Part shown: positions 8,922 through 17,572 of the stretch, piece after piece | How the letters are laid out: every line of letters begins with the position of its first letter | How positions within the stretch are numbered: position 1 is the first letter of the stretch | NCBI RefSeq assembly: GCF_008124835.1 | Contig: NZ_VNHW01000003.1 | Location: 186,001 to 250,000 of the forward strand | Reading direction: 5' to 3' | DNA length: 64,000 nucleotides | Origin: Blastococcus xanthinilyticus | GTDB lineage: Bacteria; Actinomycetota; Actinomycetes; Mycobacteriales; Geodermatophilaceae | Notes under the pieces: generated by a model | Databases searched by the model: none | What the model saw: only the letters and a program-made list of their open reading frames with translations | Told to the model about the DNA's origin: nothing | Made by a program: the position numbers and the translations under genes

Positions 8922-9700
8922 ACCGGCGCCGGGCGGTGCGGGGGCTGCGGGCCCGGGCGTTCCGCGCGGCCGAGCCGCTGCTGCGCAGCGTGCCGCGCGA
9001 CCACCGGGAGTCTGACGCGGCCTTCCGGCGCCGCCGGCGGGTCACCGGCGCCGTCTCCGTGGCCGGCGCGTCACTGCTGGGGGTGTCGCTGTCGACGCCG
9101 CCGGGTTCACCGCGGTTCTACGGGCTGACCCTCGGGGTCGCCGGCACCTGGGTGGTCGGGGGACTGGCGTCCGGCCCGCTGCACCTGGGCCGGATGTTCG
9201 GGCCCGGCGACCGGTTGCGCCGGCCGGTGGTCACGCCGGTCGCCTCGGGGGTGGGCGCCTTCGGCGCCTTCTACGCCGCGGCGCTGGTCGCCCGGCGGAT
9301 CCCCGTCCTCGAGCGGGCCATCGGCTCGGTGCTCCGGTACGCCGACCAGGGATCGACCCCGCTGGTGGCGACCACCGCGCTGGCCAACGGCGTGGCGGAG
9401 GAGGTGTTCTTCCGTGGCGCGCTCTACGCGGCCGCGGGGGTGCGGCGGCCCGTGCTGGTCTCGACCGCGGTCTACGGGCTGGCCACCACCGCCACCCGCA
9501 ACCCGGCCCTGGTGCTGGCGAGCGTGCCGATGGGCCTGCTGTTCGCCCAGCAGCGCCGGATCACCGGGGGCATCCAGGCCTCGGTGCTCACGCACGTCGT
9601 GTGGTCGGCGCTGATGCTGCGCTACCTGCCGCCGCTGTTCGCCGACCGGCTCGCCGAGGAGCGGCCGACGGCACCCGCCGCGGACGACGGCCCCCGGTAG
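8918..9700 (+). CDS. CPBP-family intramembrane protease
   Basis: The product is 260 residues from the GTG at 8918, coupled by GTGA overlap to the upstream NAD(P)-binding protein. It has about six hydrophobic segments. The motif VAEEVFFRG (~residue 162) is the paired-Glu signature of CPBP (CAAX protease and bacteriocin-processing, Rce1/Abi) enzymes, and a later His in LTHVVWSALM fits the third conserved motif. Members cleave substrates inside the membrane or serve as immunity or scaffold proteins; the target here is unknown. Confidence 0.85.
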   Translation: MNRRRAVRGLRARAFRAAEPLLRSVPRDHRESDAAFRRRRRVTGAVSVAGASLLGVSLSTPPGSPRFYGLTLGVAGTWVVGGLASGPLHLGRMFGPGDRLRRPVVTPVASGVGAFGAFYAAALVARRIPVLERAIGSVLRYADQGSTPLVATTALANGVAEEVFFRGALYAAAGVRRPVLVSTAVYGLATTATRNPALVLASVPMGLLFAQQRRITGGIQASVLTHVVWSALMLRYLPPLFADRLAEERPTAPAADDGPR

Positions 9701-9772
9701 CGCCGCCACGTGGGGCAGGCCGGCACGGTCGCATCGGCGCGCGTACGCAGGGCGAGCACGTCGGCGACGGCT

Positions 9773-10375
9773 TCACAGCCAGTCGTGCTCCCGGGCGTAG
9801 CGGGCGGCCTCGTGCCGGGTGCGGGTCTGGGTCTTCTGCATGGCACTGGAGAGGTAGTTGCGCACCGTGCCGGGCGCCAGGTGCATGCGGCCGGCGATCT
9901 CGGCCACCGAGTAGCCGTCGCGGGTGACCCGCAGGACGTCGAGCTCCCGGTCGGTCAGCGGGCAGTCGTCAGCGATCGCCGCGACCGAGACGTCCTGGTC
10001 GATCCATCGCCGGCCGCCGTGCAGCGCGGCGATGACCGCGGCGATGTGCGCCGGTTCCGCGGACTTGCTGGCGAACCCCTGGATGCCCAGTTTGAGCGCG
10101 CTGCGCAGGACGCCCGGCCGGGCGTGGCGGGTCAGCATGAGCACGACCTGGCCGGGCAGCTCGCGACGGATGGCGGCGACCGCGTCCAGCCCGTCGACGC
10201 CGGGCATCTCCAGGTCGATCACCAGCACGTCCGGGCGGTGGGTGAGCGTCGCGTCCACCGCCGCCGCCCCGTCCGCGGCCTCCGCCAGCACCGTGATGTC
10301 ACCTTCGAGCGGCAGCAGGGAGGCCAGCGCCCTCCGGAGCAGCACCTCGTCGTCGACCAGGACGACGCTGGTCAT
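9773..10375 (-). CDS. NarL/LuxR-family response regulator (DesR-like)
   Basis: The product is 200 residues. The receiver domain has the acidic pair in VVLVDDE, the phospho-acceptor Asp in VLVIDLEMPG (~residue 52) and a Lys in FASKSAEP. The C-terminal helix-turn-helix is the LuxR type (LTDRELDVLRVTRDGYSVAEIAGRM...). Its start overlaps the stop of the histidine kinase by 4 nt, so both are one operon. The likely targets are the triplicated palindromes in the intergenic region 11636-11696 upstream of this operon and of the divergent ABC exporter. Confidence 0.93.
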   Translation of the reverse strand: MTSVVLVDDEVLLRRALASLLPLEGDITVLAEAADGAAAVDATLTHRPDVLVIDLEMPGVDGLDAVAAIRRELPGQVVLMLTRHARPGVLRSALKLGIQGFASKSAEPAHIAAVIAALHGGRRWIDQDVSVAAIADDCPLTDRELDVLRVTRDGYSVAEIAGRMHLAPGTVRNYLSSAMQKTQTRTRHEAARYAREHDWL

Positions 10376-11607
10376 CGGCGGGCCTCCCCGGCCGTCGCCG
10401 GCTGCGCGGCGGACGTCGGCGCGGGGAAGGTCGCCGCAGTGCGGAACCGGCCGCCCTCGAGCTGGACGGTGAGCTCGCCGCCCTCGTCGGACACCCGGTG
10501 CCCGAGCGTGGCCAGGCCCCGGAGCTCCGGCAGCACGTCGTCGATGGCGCCGTCGTTGACGACGCTGATGCTGTGCTCGCAGATCGCGATGTGCACCAGC
10601 GTCGCCCGTGAGTGGCGCAGGATGTTCGTCGTCGTCTCCCGGAGCACCTGCGCCAGCAGGTCGTCGGCGGGGGCGCCGGCGTCGCCTTCGGAGTCGACGC
10701 GGACCTGGGCCCCGGCGGCCTCGAGCAGGTTCTTCGCGTTCTCCAGCTCCGCGGCGAGGTTCAGCCGGCGCTGCCCGTACGCGAGCTCCCGGGTCTGGGC
10801 GATCGTGTCCCCGACCAGTGCGTACATCTCGCCCAGCTCCTGCTCCGCCCGTTCGGGATCGCTGTGGATCAGCTTGCGGGCCAGCGCGATCTTCAGCTTC
10901 ACGACGTGCAGGGTGTGCCCCTGGATGTCGTGCAGGTCGCCGGCGAAACGCATCCGCTCCCGCATGACCGCCAGCTCCGCGTCGCGCTCCCGGGCCTCCT
11001 CGAGGTCGGCCACGACGTCGTAGAAGCGCTTGTTGGGGAACATCAGCCCGGTGACGATCGCGGTGAAGCCGGTCGGCAGGATCACGTACTCGATCACGCC
11101 GTCCGCGTCGGCCGGGCTCTGCGTCAGCAGGCCGATGAGGCCGACCGCGGCGACGTAGACGACCAGGCCGCTCGCCGCTGGACCGCGGTGGCGGGGCAGC
11201 TGGGACACCACGAGGGAGCCGACGACGGCGATCGCGTAGAACGCCCCCTGGTTCCTGCTGTCGACCACGAGCAGGCCGAAGGGCCAGGTCCCGGCGGCCA
11301 CGGCCAGGCAGGGGACCGCGACGCGGGCGACGTCGCCGGCCGTCCACCGCTCGAAGGCGACCAGCGCCGCCACGATCCCGAGCCCGAGGACGGCGGCCTG
11401 CCCCCAGCTCTGGGCCTGCCGCGCCACCAGGAGCGCCCCGACGGTGGCCAGCAGCGGCAGGAAGAGGGCGAGGTTGAGCGTCCGGAACCGCCGTCGCGAG
11501 ACCTGCGTCGCGGCGGCCGATCCGGCTGTGGTCGGCTCCGGGAGTGCCGGACGGGGGCTTCGATCCACGGGCGGCCTTCCGGGGCGGGGAGCAGCGGTGC
11601 GCATCAT
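10372..11607 (-). CDS. Sensor histidine kinase, DesK/HisKA_3 type
   Basis: The product is 411 residues; ATG codons at 11607 and 11604 are both possible. Five or six hydrophobic helices (~residues 45-200) precede the dimerisation helix with the phospho-His in GDLHDIQGHTLHVVKLKIA, and a HATPase_c domain follows (ETTTNILRHSRA for the N-box, and an ATP-lid region before RFRTAATF). The organisation is that of membrane thermosensor or envelope-stress kinases such as DesK. It is divergent from an ABC-2 exporter that it probably controls through the downstream regulator. Confidence 0.92.
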   Translation of the reverse strand: MMRTAAPRPGRPPVDRSPRPALPEPTTAGSAAATQVSRRRFRTLNLALFLPLLATVGALLVARQAQSWGQAAVLGLGIVAALVAFERWTAGDVARVAVPCLAVAAGTWPFGLLVVDSRNQGAFYAIAVVGSLVVSQLPRHRGPAASGLVVYVAAVGLIGLLTQSPADADGVIEYVILPTGFTAIVTGLMFPNKRFYDVVADLEEARERDAELAVMRERMRFAGDLHDIQGHTLHVVKLKIALARKLIHSDPERAEQELGEMYALVGDTIAQTRELAYGQRRLNLAAELENAKNLLEAAGAQVRVDSEGDAGAPADDLLAQVLRETTTNILRHSRATLVHIAICEHSISVVNDGAIDDVLPELRGLATLGHRVSDEGGELTVQLEGGRFRTAATFPAPTSAAQPATAGEARR

Positions 11608-11635
11608 CCTCGACCCCGGCGCCTACGCCCCGGTA

Positions 11636-11696
11636 GTGACGCCGCGTCATGGAGGGTGCCGTGACGACGTCATGCGAGCGCCGTGACGACGTCATG
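11636..11696. promoter_or_regulatory. Three tandem palindromic operator sites (GTGACGnCGTCATG)
   Basis: The 146-nt region between the kinase and the ABC ATPase holds three near-identical sites: gtgacgccgcgtcatg at 11636-11651, gtgacgacgtcatg at 11661-11674 and gtgacgacgtcatg at 11683-11696. Each contains the dyad TGACG..CGTCA. Starts are 25 and 22 nt apart, about two helical turns, so dimers would line up on one face of the DNA. DesR-type regulators bind such arrays; assignment to the adjacent response regulator is inferred. Confidence 0.75.
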
Positions 11697-11753
11697 CCAT
11701 GAGCTGACACCACGACACTGGGCCGCCCAGACGGACGCCTGTCCCATGGAGGC

Positions 11754-12650
11754 ATGTCCACGAACCCGGTCATCGACGTCGACGAGCTGAACGTCAGGTA
11801 CGGCGACTTCCACGCCGTCAAGGACCTGTCCTTCCAGGTCGAACCCGGGGAGCTCTATGCGCTCCTCGGCACCAACGGAGCAGGGAAGACCTCCGCCCTG
11901 GAGGTGATCGAAGGGCACCGGGAGGCGGCATCGGGAACGGTGCGCGTCTTCGGCCAGCCCCCGACGGACCGGGGCGCCATCCGGCCCCGGACGGGGATCA
12001 TGCTCCAGGAGAGCGGCTTCTCGGACGATCTCACCGTCTCGGAGTCCGTCCGGCTGATCGGCCGGCTCACCGGGCGGGTCGACGCCCTGGACGCCGTGCT
12101 GAAGACCGTCGATCTCTCCCACAAGACGGACACGCGGGTGTCCCAGCTGTCCGGCGGCGAGAAGCGACGACTCGACTTCGCCACCGCCGTCTACGGCAGG
12201 CCGGAGCTGATCTTCCTCGACGAGCCCACGACCGGGCTGGACATCCAGTCCCGGGACGCCCTCTGGGACGTCGTGCAGCAGCTGCGCGAGGACGGAGCCA
12301 CCGTCGTGCTGACCACGCACTACCTGGAGGAGGCCCAGCAACGGGCCGATCGCATCGGCCTGATGCACCAGGGCACCTTGCGCCAGCAGGGCACCGTGTC
12401 GGAGCTGACCCGGGCCCTGCCGGCGTCCATCCAGTTCTCCCTGCCACCCGGCACCGCGACGCCGCCGATGCACTCCGCCCCGGTCTCCGGGAACGCCTAC
12501 GTGGTCGAGACCTTCGACATGCAGCGCGACCTCAAGCAGCTGCTCGACTGGGCCGACGACCACGCCGTCGAGCTGCTCGGGCTGTCCGCGGCGCCCACCC
12601 GCCTGGACGACGTCTTCCGCGCCGTCGGCTCCGAGCCCGCCACCTCCTGA
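11754..12650 (+). CDS. ABC transporter ATP-binding protein (ABC-2 exporter, drug-resistance type)
   Basis: The product is 298 residues with Walker A GTNGAGKTS, signature LSGGEKRRL and Walker B LIFLDEPTTGLD, followed by the switch His in LTTHYLEEA. The extended C-terminus (~residues 225-298) is the usual regulatory tail of DrrA-like ATPases. It lies 23 nt before its permease. It powers export through that permease; cargo unknown. The upstream triple operator implies control by the divergent two-component system. Confidence 0.93.
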   Translation: MSTNPVIDVDELNVRYGDFHAVKDLSFQVEPGELYALLGTNGAGKTSALEVIEGHREAASGTVRVFGQPPTDRGAIRPRTGIMLQESGFSDDLTVSESVRLIGRLTGRVDALDAVLKTVDLSHKTDTRVSQLSGGEKRRLDFATAVYGRPELIFLDEPTTGLDIQSRDALWDVVQQLREDGATVVLTTHYLEEAQQRADRIGLMHQGTLRQQGTVSELTRALPASIQFSLPPGTATPPMHSAPVSGNAYVVETFDMQRDLKQLLDWADDHAVELLGLSAAPTRLDDVFRAVGSEPATS

Positions 12651-12673
12651 CCCCGTACCGAAGGGAATCCGTC

Positions 12674-13393
12674 ATGCTCCCCATCGCCCGCAGCGAACTG
12701 ATCCAGATCTTCCGCAACCGGTCCGTGCTGATCGCCAATCTCCTCATGCCCGCTGCCGCGGCGGCCTTCTTCATCTACAGCCGCGACCTGCTCGAGGGAG
12801 CCGGCGGGCTCGGCTACATCGGGGCGGTGCTCGTGTTCACCGTCGGCGCGTTCAGCCTCTACGCCACGGTCGTGACCGTGCTGGCCGCCCGCCGGCAGAC
12901 CCTCTTCCTCAAGCGGCTGCGGTCCACCGCCGCCAGCGACCCGGCCATCCTGATCGGCCTGGTGCTCCCGGTCAGTGTCATCGCGGTGGTGCAGGTGGCG
13001 GTGATGCTGACGGTCTTCGCCGCGGTCAGCGGGCGCCCGTCCGACGTGGTGCTCCTGGTCACGGCGATCGTCGCGGCATTCCTCATGCTGCTGGCCCTGG
13101 GGCTCGCCACGGCCGGGGTGACCAGTTCCCCCGAGCAGGCGCAGGTCACCACCCTGCCGATCAGCCTGGGCGCGATCGGCGTGGCGAGCTGGATCGGCAT
13201 CGCCGGGACGGCGGACCTCACCTGGCTGAAGCGGCTGGTGCCCGGCGGCTCGGCCACCGAGCTGGTCATCGACGCCTGGAACGGCGGCGTCCCGGTCGCC
13301 GACTCGCTGCTCCTGCTCGGCCCGACGCTCGGCTGGGTCGTCGTGGCGGTCGTGCTCGCCGCGCGGTTCTTCCGCTGGGAGCCGCGCCGATGA
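12674..13393 (+). CDS. ABC-2 type transporter permease
   Basis: The product is 239 residues with six predicted membrane helices and the pattern of ABC-2 permeases, including AARRQTLFLKRLRSTAASDPAI as the cytoplasmic coupling segment between helices 2 and 3. The AAGGGAATCC upstream of the ATG is a plausible ribosome site. The stop overlaps an ATG (ATGA, 13390) that opens only a 14-codon reading frame, probably meaningless. It forms the exporter with the preceding ATPase. Confidence 0.9.
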   Translation: MLPIARSELIQIFRNRSVLIANLLMPAAAAAFFIYSRDLLEGAGGLGYIGAVLVFTVGAFSLYATVVTVLAARRQTLFLKRLRSTAASDPAILIGLVLPVSVIAVVQVAVMLTVFAAVSGRPSDVVLLVTAIVAAFLMLLALGLATAGVTSSPEQAQVTTLPISLGAIGVASWIGIAGTADLTWLKRLVPGGSATELVIDAWNGGVPVADSLLLLGPTLGWVVVAVVLAARFFRWEPRR

Positions 13394-13441
13394 CCGCGGC
13401 GGAACTGCTGATCGTCTCGACCGCCACCCGGTGAGGACACG

Positions 13442-13729
13442 ATGAACAGCCCCGAGCCGGCATCGGTCACGGCCGCCCGGCAGCTCGCGGCGGACTCCCG
13501 GGCGGGGCGGCGACCCGTCCGGCGCCGTCTGCCCGAGCGGACTGCGGGGCTACCTGCCATCCGTTCCCTCGGGCGCCCGGTGGCCGAGCACCCCGACGTG
13601 ACCGGTTCCGCCGTTGACCCGGCGAGGCCCGCGTGGCGGCTCGACCGAGCCGCTGCCGCGGGAGATGCCGGACTGGACGAGCCGTCGGCGGCGGAGTCGC
13701 ACCCGCCGCCGGACGAGACGTCGGCGTGA
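13442..13729 (+). CDS. Hypothetical protein, 95 aa, proline/arginine-rich
   Basis: The frame has strong third-position GC bias and a GAGGAC ribosome-like site before the ATG. Its TGA overlaps an in-frame GTG of the next gene (GTGA at 13726), which would give translational coupling. No domain is recognised; the sequence looks disordered (many Pro, Arg and Ala). It could be a spurious frame. Confidence 0.4.
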   Translation: MNSPEPASVTAARQLAADSRAGRRPVRRRLPERTAGLPAIRSLGRPVAEHPDVTGSAVDPARPAWRLDRAAAAGDAGLDEPSAAESHPPPDETSA

Positions 13730-13740
13730 GGGGCGGAGGA

Positions 13741-14388
13741 GTGTTCGAGGAGGTGCGACGGCGTCGGGCCGCCAGGCGCGTGAAGCCCGGGAACGGGCGC
13801 CCGCTGCAGCCCTTCCGGTGGTGGCAGCTCAGCCGTTCCCTGTTCTACCTCTCCCTGCTCGACGCCGACGATCACCGGACCGTCTACGCCGTCGATCTCC
13901 GGCCGGCGGGCGACGAGGACGGCCGCGTCCTGGCCGAGCTCTACCGGGACGGCCGGCACCACGCCACGTCGAAGGTCCCCGCGGCCTTCCCCGTCGAAGG
14001 CGGCGTGATCGAGGTGGCCGCGAGCATGTTCGGGCTCAAGCGCTGCCACTACGTCACGCCGGACGGGGGAGAGCGGCAACTCGTCCCGGACCCGCGCTCC
14101 GCGGCGGGGCGTCGGGCTCGCCTCGAGCACGACCATCCGGCCCTGAGCCGGTTCATCGGCGCCGCGTCCGTGACGCTGCTCGTCCTCGGCGTGGGCGTCG
14201 TCGTCCTCGAGCTCGTGGACGCGATCGGTCGGATCCCGCCCGTGGTCGACCGCTACGGGGGCTTCGACGCCCCGCTCCAGCTGCCGCTGTGGCTCACGAT
14301 CACCCTGGGCGTGGGTGCGGCGGCGGCCAGTGCGGAGCGAGCGCTCCGGCTCCGGTACCACTGGCTGCTCGACGGCGCCGCGAACTGA
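13741..14388 (+). CDS. Two-helix membrane protein of unknown function
   Basis: The product is 215 residues from the GTG at 13741; a GTG at 13726 that overlaps the upstream TGA is an alternative. The soluble N-terminal half (PLQPFRWWQLSRSLFYL, then HHATSKVPAAFPVEGG) is followed by two membrane helices near residues 140-165 and 180-200 and a conserved-looking tail RLRYHWLLDG. Coding bias is strong. No family recognised. The next 130 nt hold one copy of the ACCGACGCGA motif. Confidence 0.72.
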   Translation: MFEEVRRRRAARRVKPGNGRPLQPFRWWQLSRSLFYLSLLDADDHRTVYAVDLRPAGDEDGRVLAELYRDGRHHATSKVPAAFPVEGGVIEVAASMFGLKRCHYVTPDGGERQLVPDPRSAAGRRARLEHDHPALSRFIGAASVTLLVLGVGVVVLELVDAIGRIPPVVDRYGGFDAPLQLPLWLTITLGVGAAAASAERALRLRYHWLLDGAAN

Positions 14389-14461
14389 CGCGCTGCCGGA
14401 ACGCGGACCGCCGCGGTGATCGCCCCAGGGCGATCGGGCCTGCGTCGGTAGCGGTCACCTG

Positions 14462-14498
14462 CGTACACAGGGGGTTCTACCGACGCGAGCGTGCCGCG
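14462..14498 (+). promoter_or_regulatory. Intergenic ACCGACGCGA motif, copy 1
   Basis: The segment gtacacagggggttctaccg then acgcgagcgtgccgcg shares the core ACCGACGCGA and a GTG-rich stretch about ten bases upstream with sites at 18864-18895 (reverse), 18949-18975 and 23451-23484. All four are intergenic. It precedes the small ORF at 14519 and the SDR-like gene at 14793. Confidence 0.6.
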
Positions 14499-14518
14499 GT
14501 CGACGGGAACCTGACGGC

Positions 14519-14746
14519 ATGGCCACGACGACCCGGCTCGAACAGTCCCCGGCGTACGCAGCGCGCGGGCGTGCGGCGTCCTACCCCGAGCCCCCTGTCG
14601 TGGTCGTCCGGCACCACCGCCGACCCGCCACTCCTCGTGCGGCCGGCAGTGCATCCATGGCCTCGCTCCGGTGGGAGTTCGCCTTCTACGGAGGCTTCTT
14701 CTTCATCCCCGTCGGGATGGCCGCGGCCAGCTGGCTCGGGCCGTGA
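14519..14746 (+). CDS. Small hypothetical protein with one C-terminal membrane helix (75 aa)
   Basis: The frame starts 21 nt after the ACCGACGCGA motif region. Residues ~50-72 (LRWEFAFYGGFFFIPVGMAA) form a single hydrophobic segment, and codon bias is consistent with coding. The N-terminal half is Arg/Pro-rich without recognisable domain. There is no clear ribosome site, so a chance frame cannot be excluded. Confidence 0.42.
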   Translation: MATTTRLEQSPAYAARGRAASYPEPPVVVVRHHRRPATPRAAGSASMASLRWEFAFYGGFFFIPVGMAAASWLGP

Positions 14747-14792
14747 CCGACGGCGCGGGGACGTGGTCGGACACGCGGCGAAGGAGCCCGTG

Positions 14793-15443
14793 GTGAGGGT
14801 CTTCATCATCGGGATCAGCGGCGCCGTCGGGGGGCTCCTGACGAGGGACCTGACCGGTAGGGGGGACGTCGTGTCCGGACTGGTGCGTCGGGACGAGCAG
14901 CGCGCCGAGCTCGCCACGCGGGACGTCGAGGTGCGGGTCGGCGACATCGGTGTGCTGACCGCCGAGTCGCTGGCAGCCATGCTCGGCGGGGTCGACGCGG
15001 TGGTGTACACCGCAGGGTCCAACGGTGGGCGGAGGGACGTCACGGACGCCGTCGACGGCGAAGGTGTCGTCACGGCGCTCGAGGCCACCCGGCTCGCCGG
15101 GGTGCGGCGCTTCGCGCTGGTCTCGGTGCTGCCCGAGGCGTGGCGCGAGCGCGACCTCGGCGACGACGAGGAGCACTACTTCGCGGTGAAGAAGCTCACC
15201 GACGTCGCGGTGAGCCTGAGCGACCTCGACTGGCTCATCCTCCGGCCCTCGATGCTCGTCGATCGCGGCGGGACCGGGAGGGTCGCCCTCGGCCCTGCCC
15301 AACCGCACGATGAGATCCCGCGCGAGGACGTCGCGGCCACCCTGGCCGAGCTCCTGCACGAACCCCGGATCCGCCGGCAGATCCTGGAGCTCAACGCGGG
15401 GGAGACGCCGATCGCCTCCGCCGTCCGGGGGAACCTCCGATGA
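14793..15443 (+). CDS. NAD(P)H-binding oxidoreductase, YwnB/NmrA-like
   Basis: The product is 216 residues. AAGGAG lies six nt before the GTG at 14793 (another GTG is at 14790). It begins VFIIGISGAVGGLLTRDL, a Rossmann GxSGxVG motif, and continues with LEATRLAGVRRFALVSVLPE and ILRPSMLVDRGGTGRV, as in the small NAD(P)-binding proteins YwnB/BVR-B. Such proteins reduce or sense small flavins or quinones. It is followed at once by a decayed esterase gene. Confidence 0.85.
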   Translation: MRVFIIGISGAVGGLLTRDLTGRGDVVSGLVRRDEQRAELATRDVEVRVGDIGVLTAESLAAMLGGVDAVVYTAGSNGGRRDVTDAVDGEGVVTALEATRLAGVRRFALVSVLPEAWRERDLGDDEEHYFAVKKLTDVAVSLSDLDWLILRPSMLVDRGGTGRVALGPAQPHDEIPREDVAATLAELLHEPRIRRQILELNAGETPIASAVRGNLR

Positions 15444-16110
15444 GGCGGCCGTGGGTCGCAGCGGGTGTCGTGGCCGTCCTGGTCGCCGCAGCCGTCGCCG
15501 TGCTGAAAGTGGTCCATCTCGGGTTGCCGTGTTGAGGCGGGGAAGGCGACTCCTTCCACGTCCACCGCGGCGCGGGCGGCACCCGGCAGCACTACCAGGT
15601 CCACCTGCCGCCGCAGTACGACGGGCGCACCGGGCTCCCCGTGGTGATGGCGATCCACGGGTGCGGGATGACCGGCTTCGGGGTGAACTCGATGAAGAGC
15701 ACCACGCAGTTCGACGTCCTCGCCGACGGCGAGGGTTTCATCGTCGTCTACCCGACCCAGCGGCCCTCCGAGAACCTGATCAACTGCTGGAACTCGTCCG
15801 ATCCGCGGAACCAGCTGCGCGGAGCCGGTGAGGCTGCCCTCCTCGCGGGGGTCGCACGGTCTGTCCAACGACAGGCTCGCGCTCACCGCCACCACGACCT
15901 CCGTTCCGGCTGCGGTTGACCGCCACGCGTACGAGCGCACCGTCCACGAGACCTCCGCGGGGCGCACGCTCGTCGAGTACTACCTGGTGCACGGGATGGG
16001 CCACGCGTGGCCGGAGCCCGACGGGGAAGGCCTCTTCACCGGTCCCGCCGGACCGGACGCCGCCGCGCTCACCTGGCGGTTCGCGCCACGCCACGACCTC
16101 GGCCTGCCAT
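15440..16110 (+). pseudogene. Decayed PHB-depolymerase/LpqC-type secreted esterase
   Basis: An ATG at 15440 starts a signal peptide (hydrophobic stretch over residues 6-22), but a TGA at 15533-15535 interrupts the frame. The same frame resumes with HYQVHLPPQYDG, VVMAIHGCGMTG and NCWNSSDPRNQ, the N-terminal part of polyhydroxybutyrate-depolymerase esterases. After about 15835 an internal deletion and frameshift join it to a C-terminal block, EYYLVHGMGHAWPEPDG, which holds the catalytic His region. The nucleophile block (GxSxG) is missing. The gene is therefore inactive. Confidence 0.78.
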
Positions 16111-16112
16111 CG

Positions 16113-16615
16113 CGCTGGTGGGTGGCGATCCGGCATTTCCGGAGCTGCGTGATGGCCTCCGAGAATGCTGCTCGGCGGCCGGACCGGTGCTGGTCAGCGC
16201 GCACGAGCGCGCCCACGACCCGAGCGCCCACGGAGTGCCGCTGGCACGGGCTCGCGAGCTGAGCTGCTCCAGTGCGATGGCCGCACGGTCGGGCCGGCCG
16301 CCACGGGATGCCGCTTCGACGAGCTCGGGGAGGGCCACGTTGCTGTGCGTCATCTCGTAGGCCTCGCACGCCCGCGCCGCGGCATCCTGCGCCGCCGGGT
16401 AGTTCCCCGCCCGTTGTGCAGCACCGCCAGCGCGTAGTGGACGAACGCGACCTCGGTGCCCCGATGAGGTCCGCTTGCCGCGCCGAGATCGGCCGCGTGC
16501 AGCGCGGTCGTCTCCACCTGATGGCCGCGCCGCGCGGCGAGGGCGAGCTCGGCGTAGCGGGCCCCCGGGTGCACCCGCCTCAGCCGGCATCTGCGGCTCC
16601 GCGCTGCCGGTGAGC
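16113..16615 (-). pseudogene. Fragment of a LAL-type LuxR regulator
   Basis: Three minus-strand frames carry consecutive pieces that align with the middle of the intact LAL regulator at 20672-23443: FVHYALAVLHNGRG / NYPAAQDAAARACEAYE, LPELVEAASRGGRPDRAA, SSRARASGTPWALG, and EAITQLRKCRIA. At least two frameshifts separate them, and both the ATPase and DNA-binding ends are gone. It abuts the decayed esterase, so one deletion or recombination event may have damaged both. Confidence 0.75.
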
Positions 16616-16624
16616 GGAGCGCCC

Positions 16625-17572
16625 TCAGCGGTCGGAGACCGCTGGAGCCGGGTGCCACCGGAGGGGATCGTCCTCCAGCGCGGCCCGGTCCCAGCGTCCG
16701 AGCTGCGCGGCCGCCTCGTACGTGGTGCTGAGGAACTCGGCGACCGCGCGGTCGGGGTCGGGCGCGGCGCGGGCGACCTCGTAGGGCAGCAGGAACTGCT
16801 GGAACTCGGTGCTGAAGTAGGCCCCGTCGGGACCGATCGGCTGATCGGCGAAGCCGACGGGTGCGGGGTAGGCGTAGGAGTAGAAGGCGCCCTCCTCTCC
16901 GCCACCGGGCCAGAACCCGCAGCTGGACAGCTCCCGGGAGTAGCCCTCGACCATGACCCAGTCCCCGCAGTTGGGCGCCCCGCCGGGGTGTGCCGGAGCA
17001 GGGCGCCCGGAGAAGCGCGTGCAGGCGAGGTCCATCGCGCCCCAGAAGAAGTGCACCGGGCTGACCTTGCCGACGAAGGAGGACCGGAACTCGCCGATCA
17101 CCCGGTTCGCCTGCAACAGCTGTCGCCAGAAGAGGGTGACCGACTCGCCGTCGTAGGAGGAGTGCTCGTGGTCCTCGGCGAAGGGGATCGCCGGGTCGAC
17201 CTCGTTCGGGGAGGGCCGGATCGATGCCTCGATACCGAGCCGGGCGAGCACGTCCAGGGTCCGGGAGTAGAACTCGGCGACCGGCATCGGCCGGAGCGGG
17301 AAGCCCCCGACACCGCCGGTGCTGCTGCGGACCTCGAGCCGGTGGCCGAGGAAGTCGAACTCGATCTCGAAGGCTCCCGTCCCGTGCGGGATGGCCGACG
17401 TCGTCAATCCGCGCGGGCTGACGTAGAGGGTCACCTGCCACCAGTGGTTGAGCAGCGGGGTGTGGGCCATGCGGATCTTCCCCACGATCTGGGTCCACAT
17501 GTGCAGGGTGTCGCGGGTGGCGGTCCAGTCCGAGACCCGGAGGGTCGGCCAGTTCGTCGTCGGGTCGGTCAT
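16625..17572 (-). CDS. DUF5996 family protein
   Basis: The product is 315 residues from the ATG at 17572. The pattern WPTLRVSDWTATRDTLHMW at the start, WWQVTLYVSPRGLTTS and VHFFWGAMDLACTRFSGR is that of DUF5996, a family with no assigned reaction. It is soluble. The start overlaps the stop of the flavodoxin-like gene by 4 nt, so it is the last gene of a three-gene operon (GNAT, flavodoxin-like, DUF5996). Confidence 0.85.
   Translation of the reverse strand: MTDPTTNWPTLRVSDWTATRDTLHMWTQIVGKIRMAHTPLLNHWWQVTLYVSPRGLTTSAIPHGTGAFEIEFDFLGHRLEVRSSTGGVGGFPLRPMPVAEFYSRTLDVLARLGIEASIRPSPNEVDPAIPFAEDHEHSSYDGESVTLFWRQLLQANRVIGEFRSSFVGKVSPVHFFWGAMDLACTRFSGRPAPAHPGGAPNCGDWVMVEGYSRELSSCGFWPGGGEEGAFYSYAYPAPVGFADQPIGPDGAYFSTEFQQFLLPYEVARAAPDPDRAVAEFLSTTYEAAAQLGRWDRAALEDDPLRWHPAPAVSDR

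Noticed and set aside
15533-15535. In-frame TGA in the esterase remnant as a selenocysteine codon
   Set aside because: The gene is also broken by an internal deletion and a frameshift, no stem-loop of the right kind was noticed after it, and the family does not use selenocysteine. A nonsense mutation is simpler.
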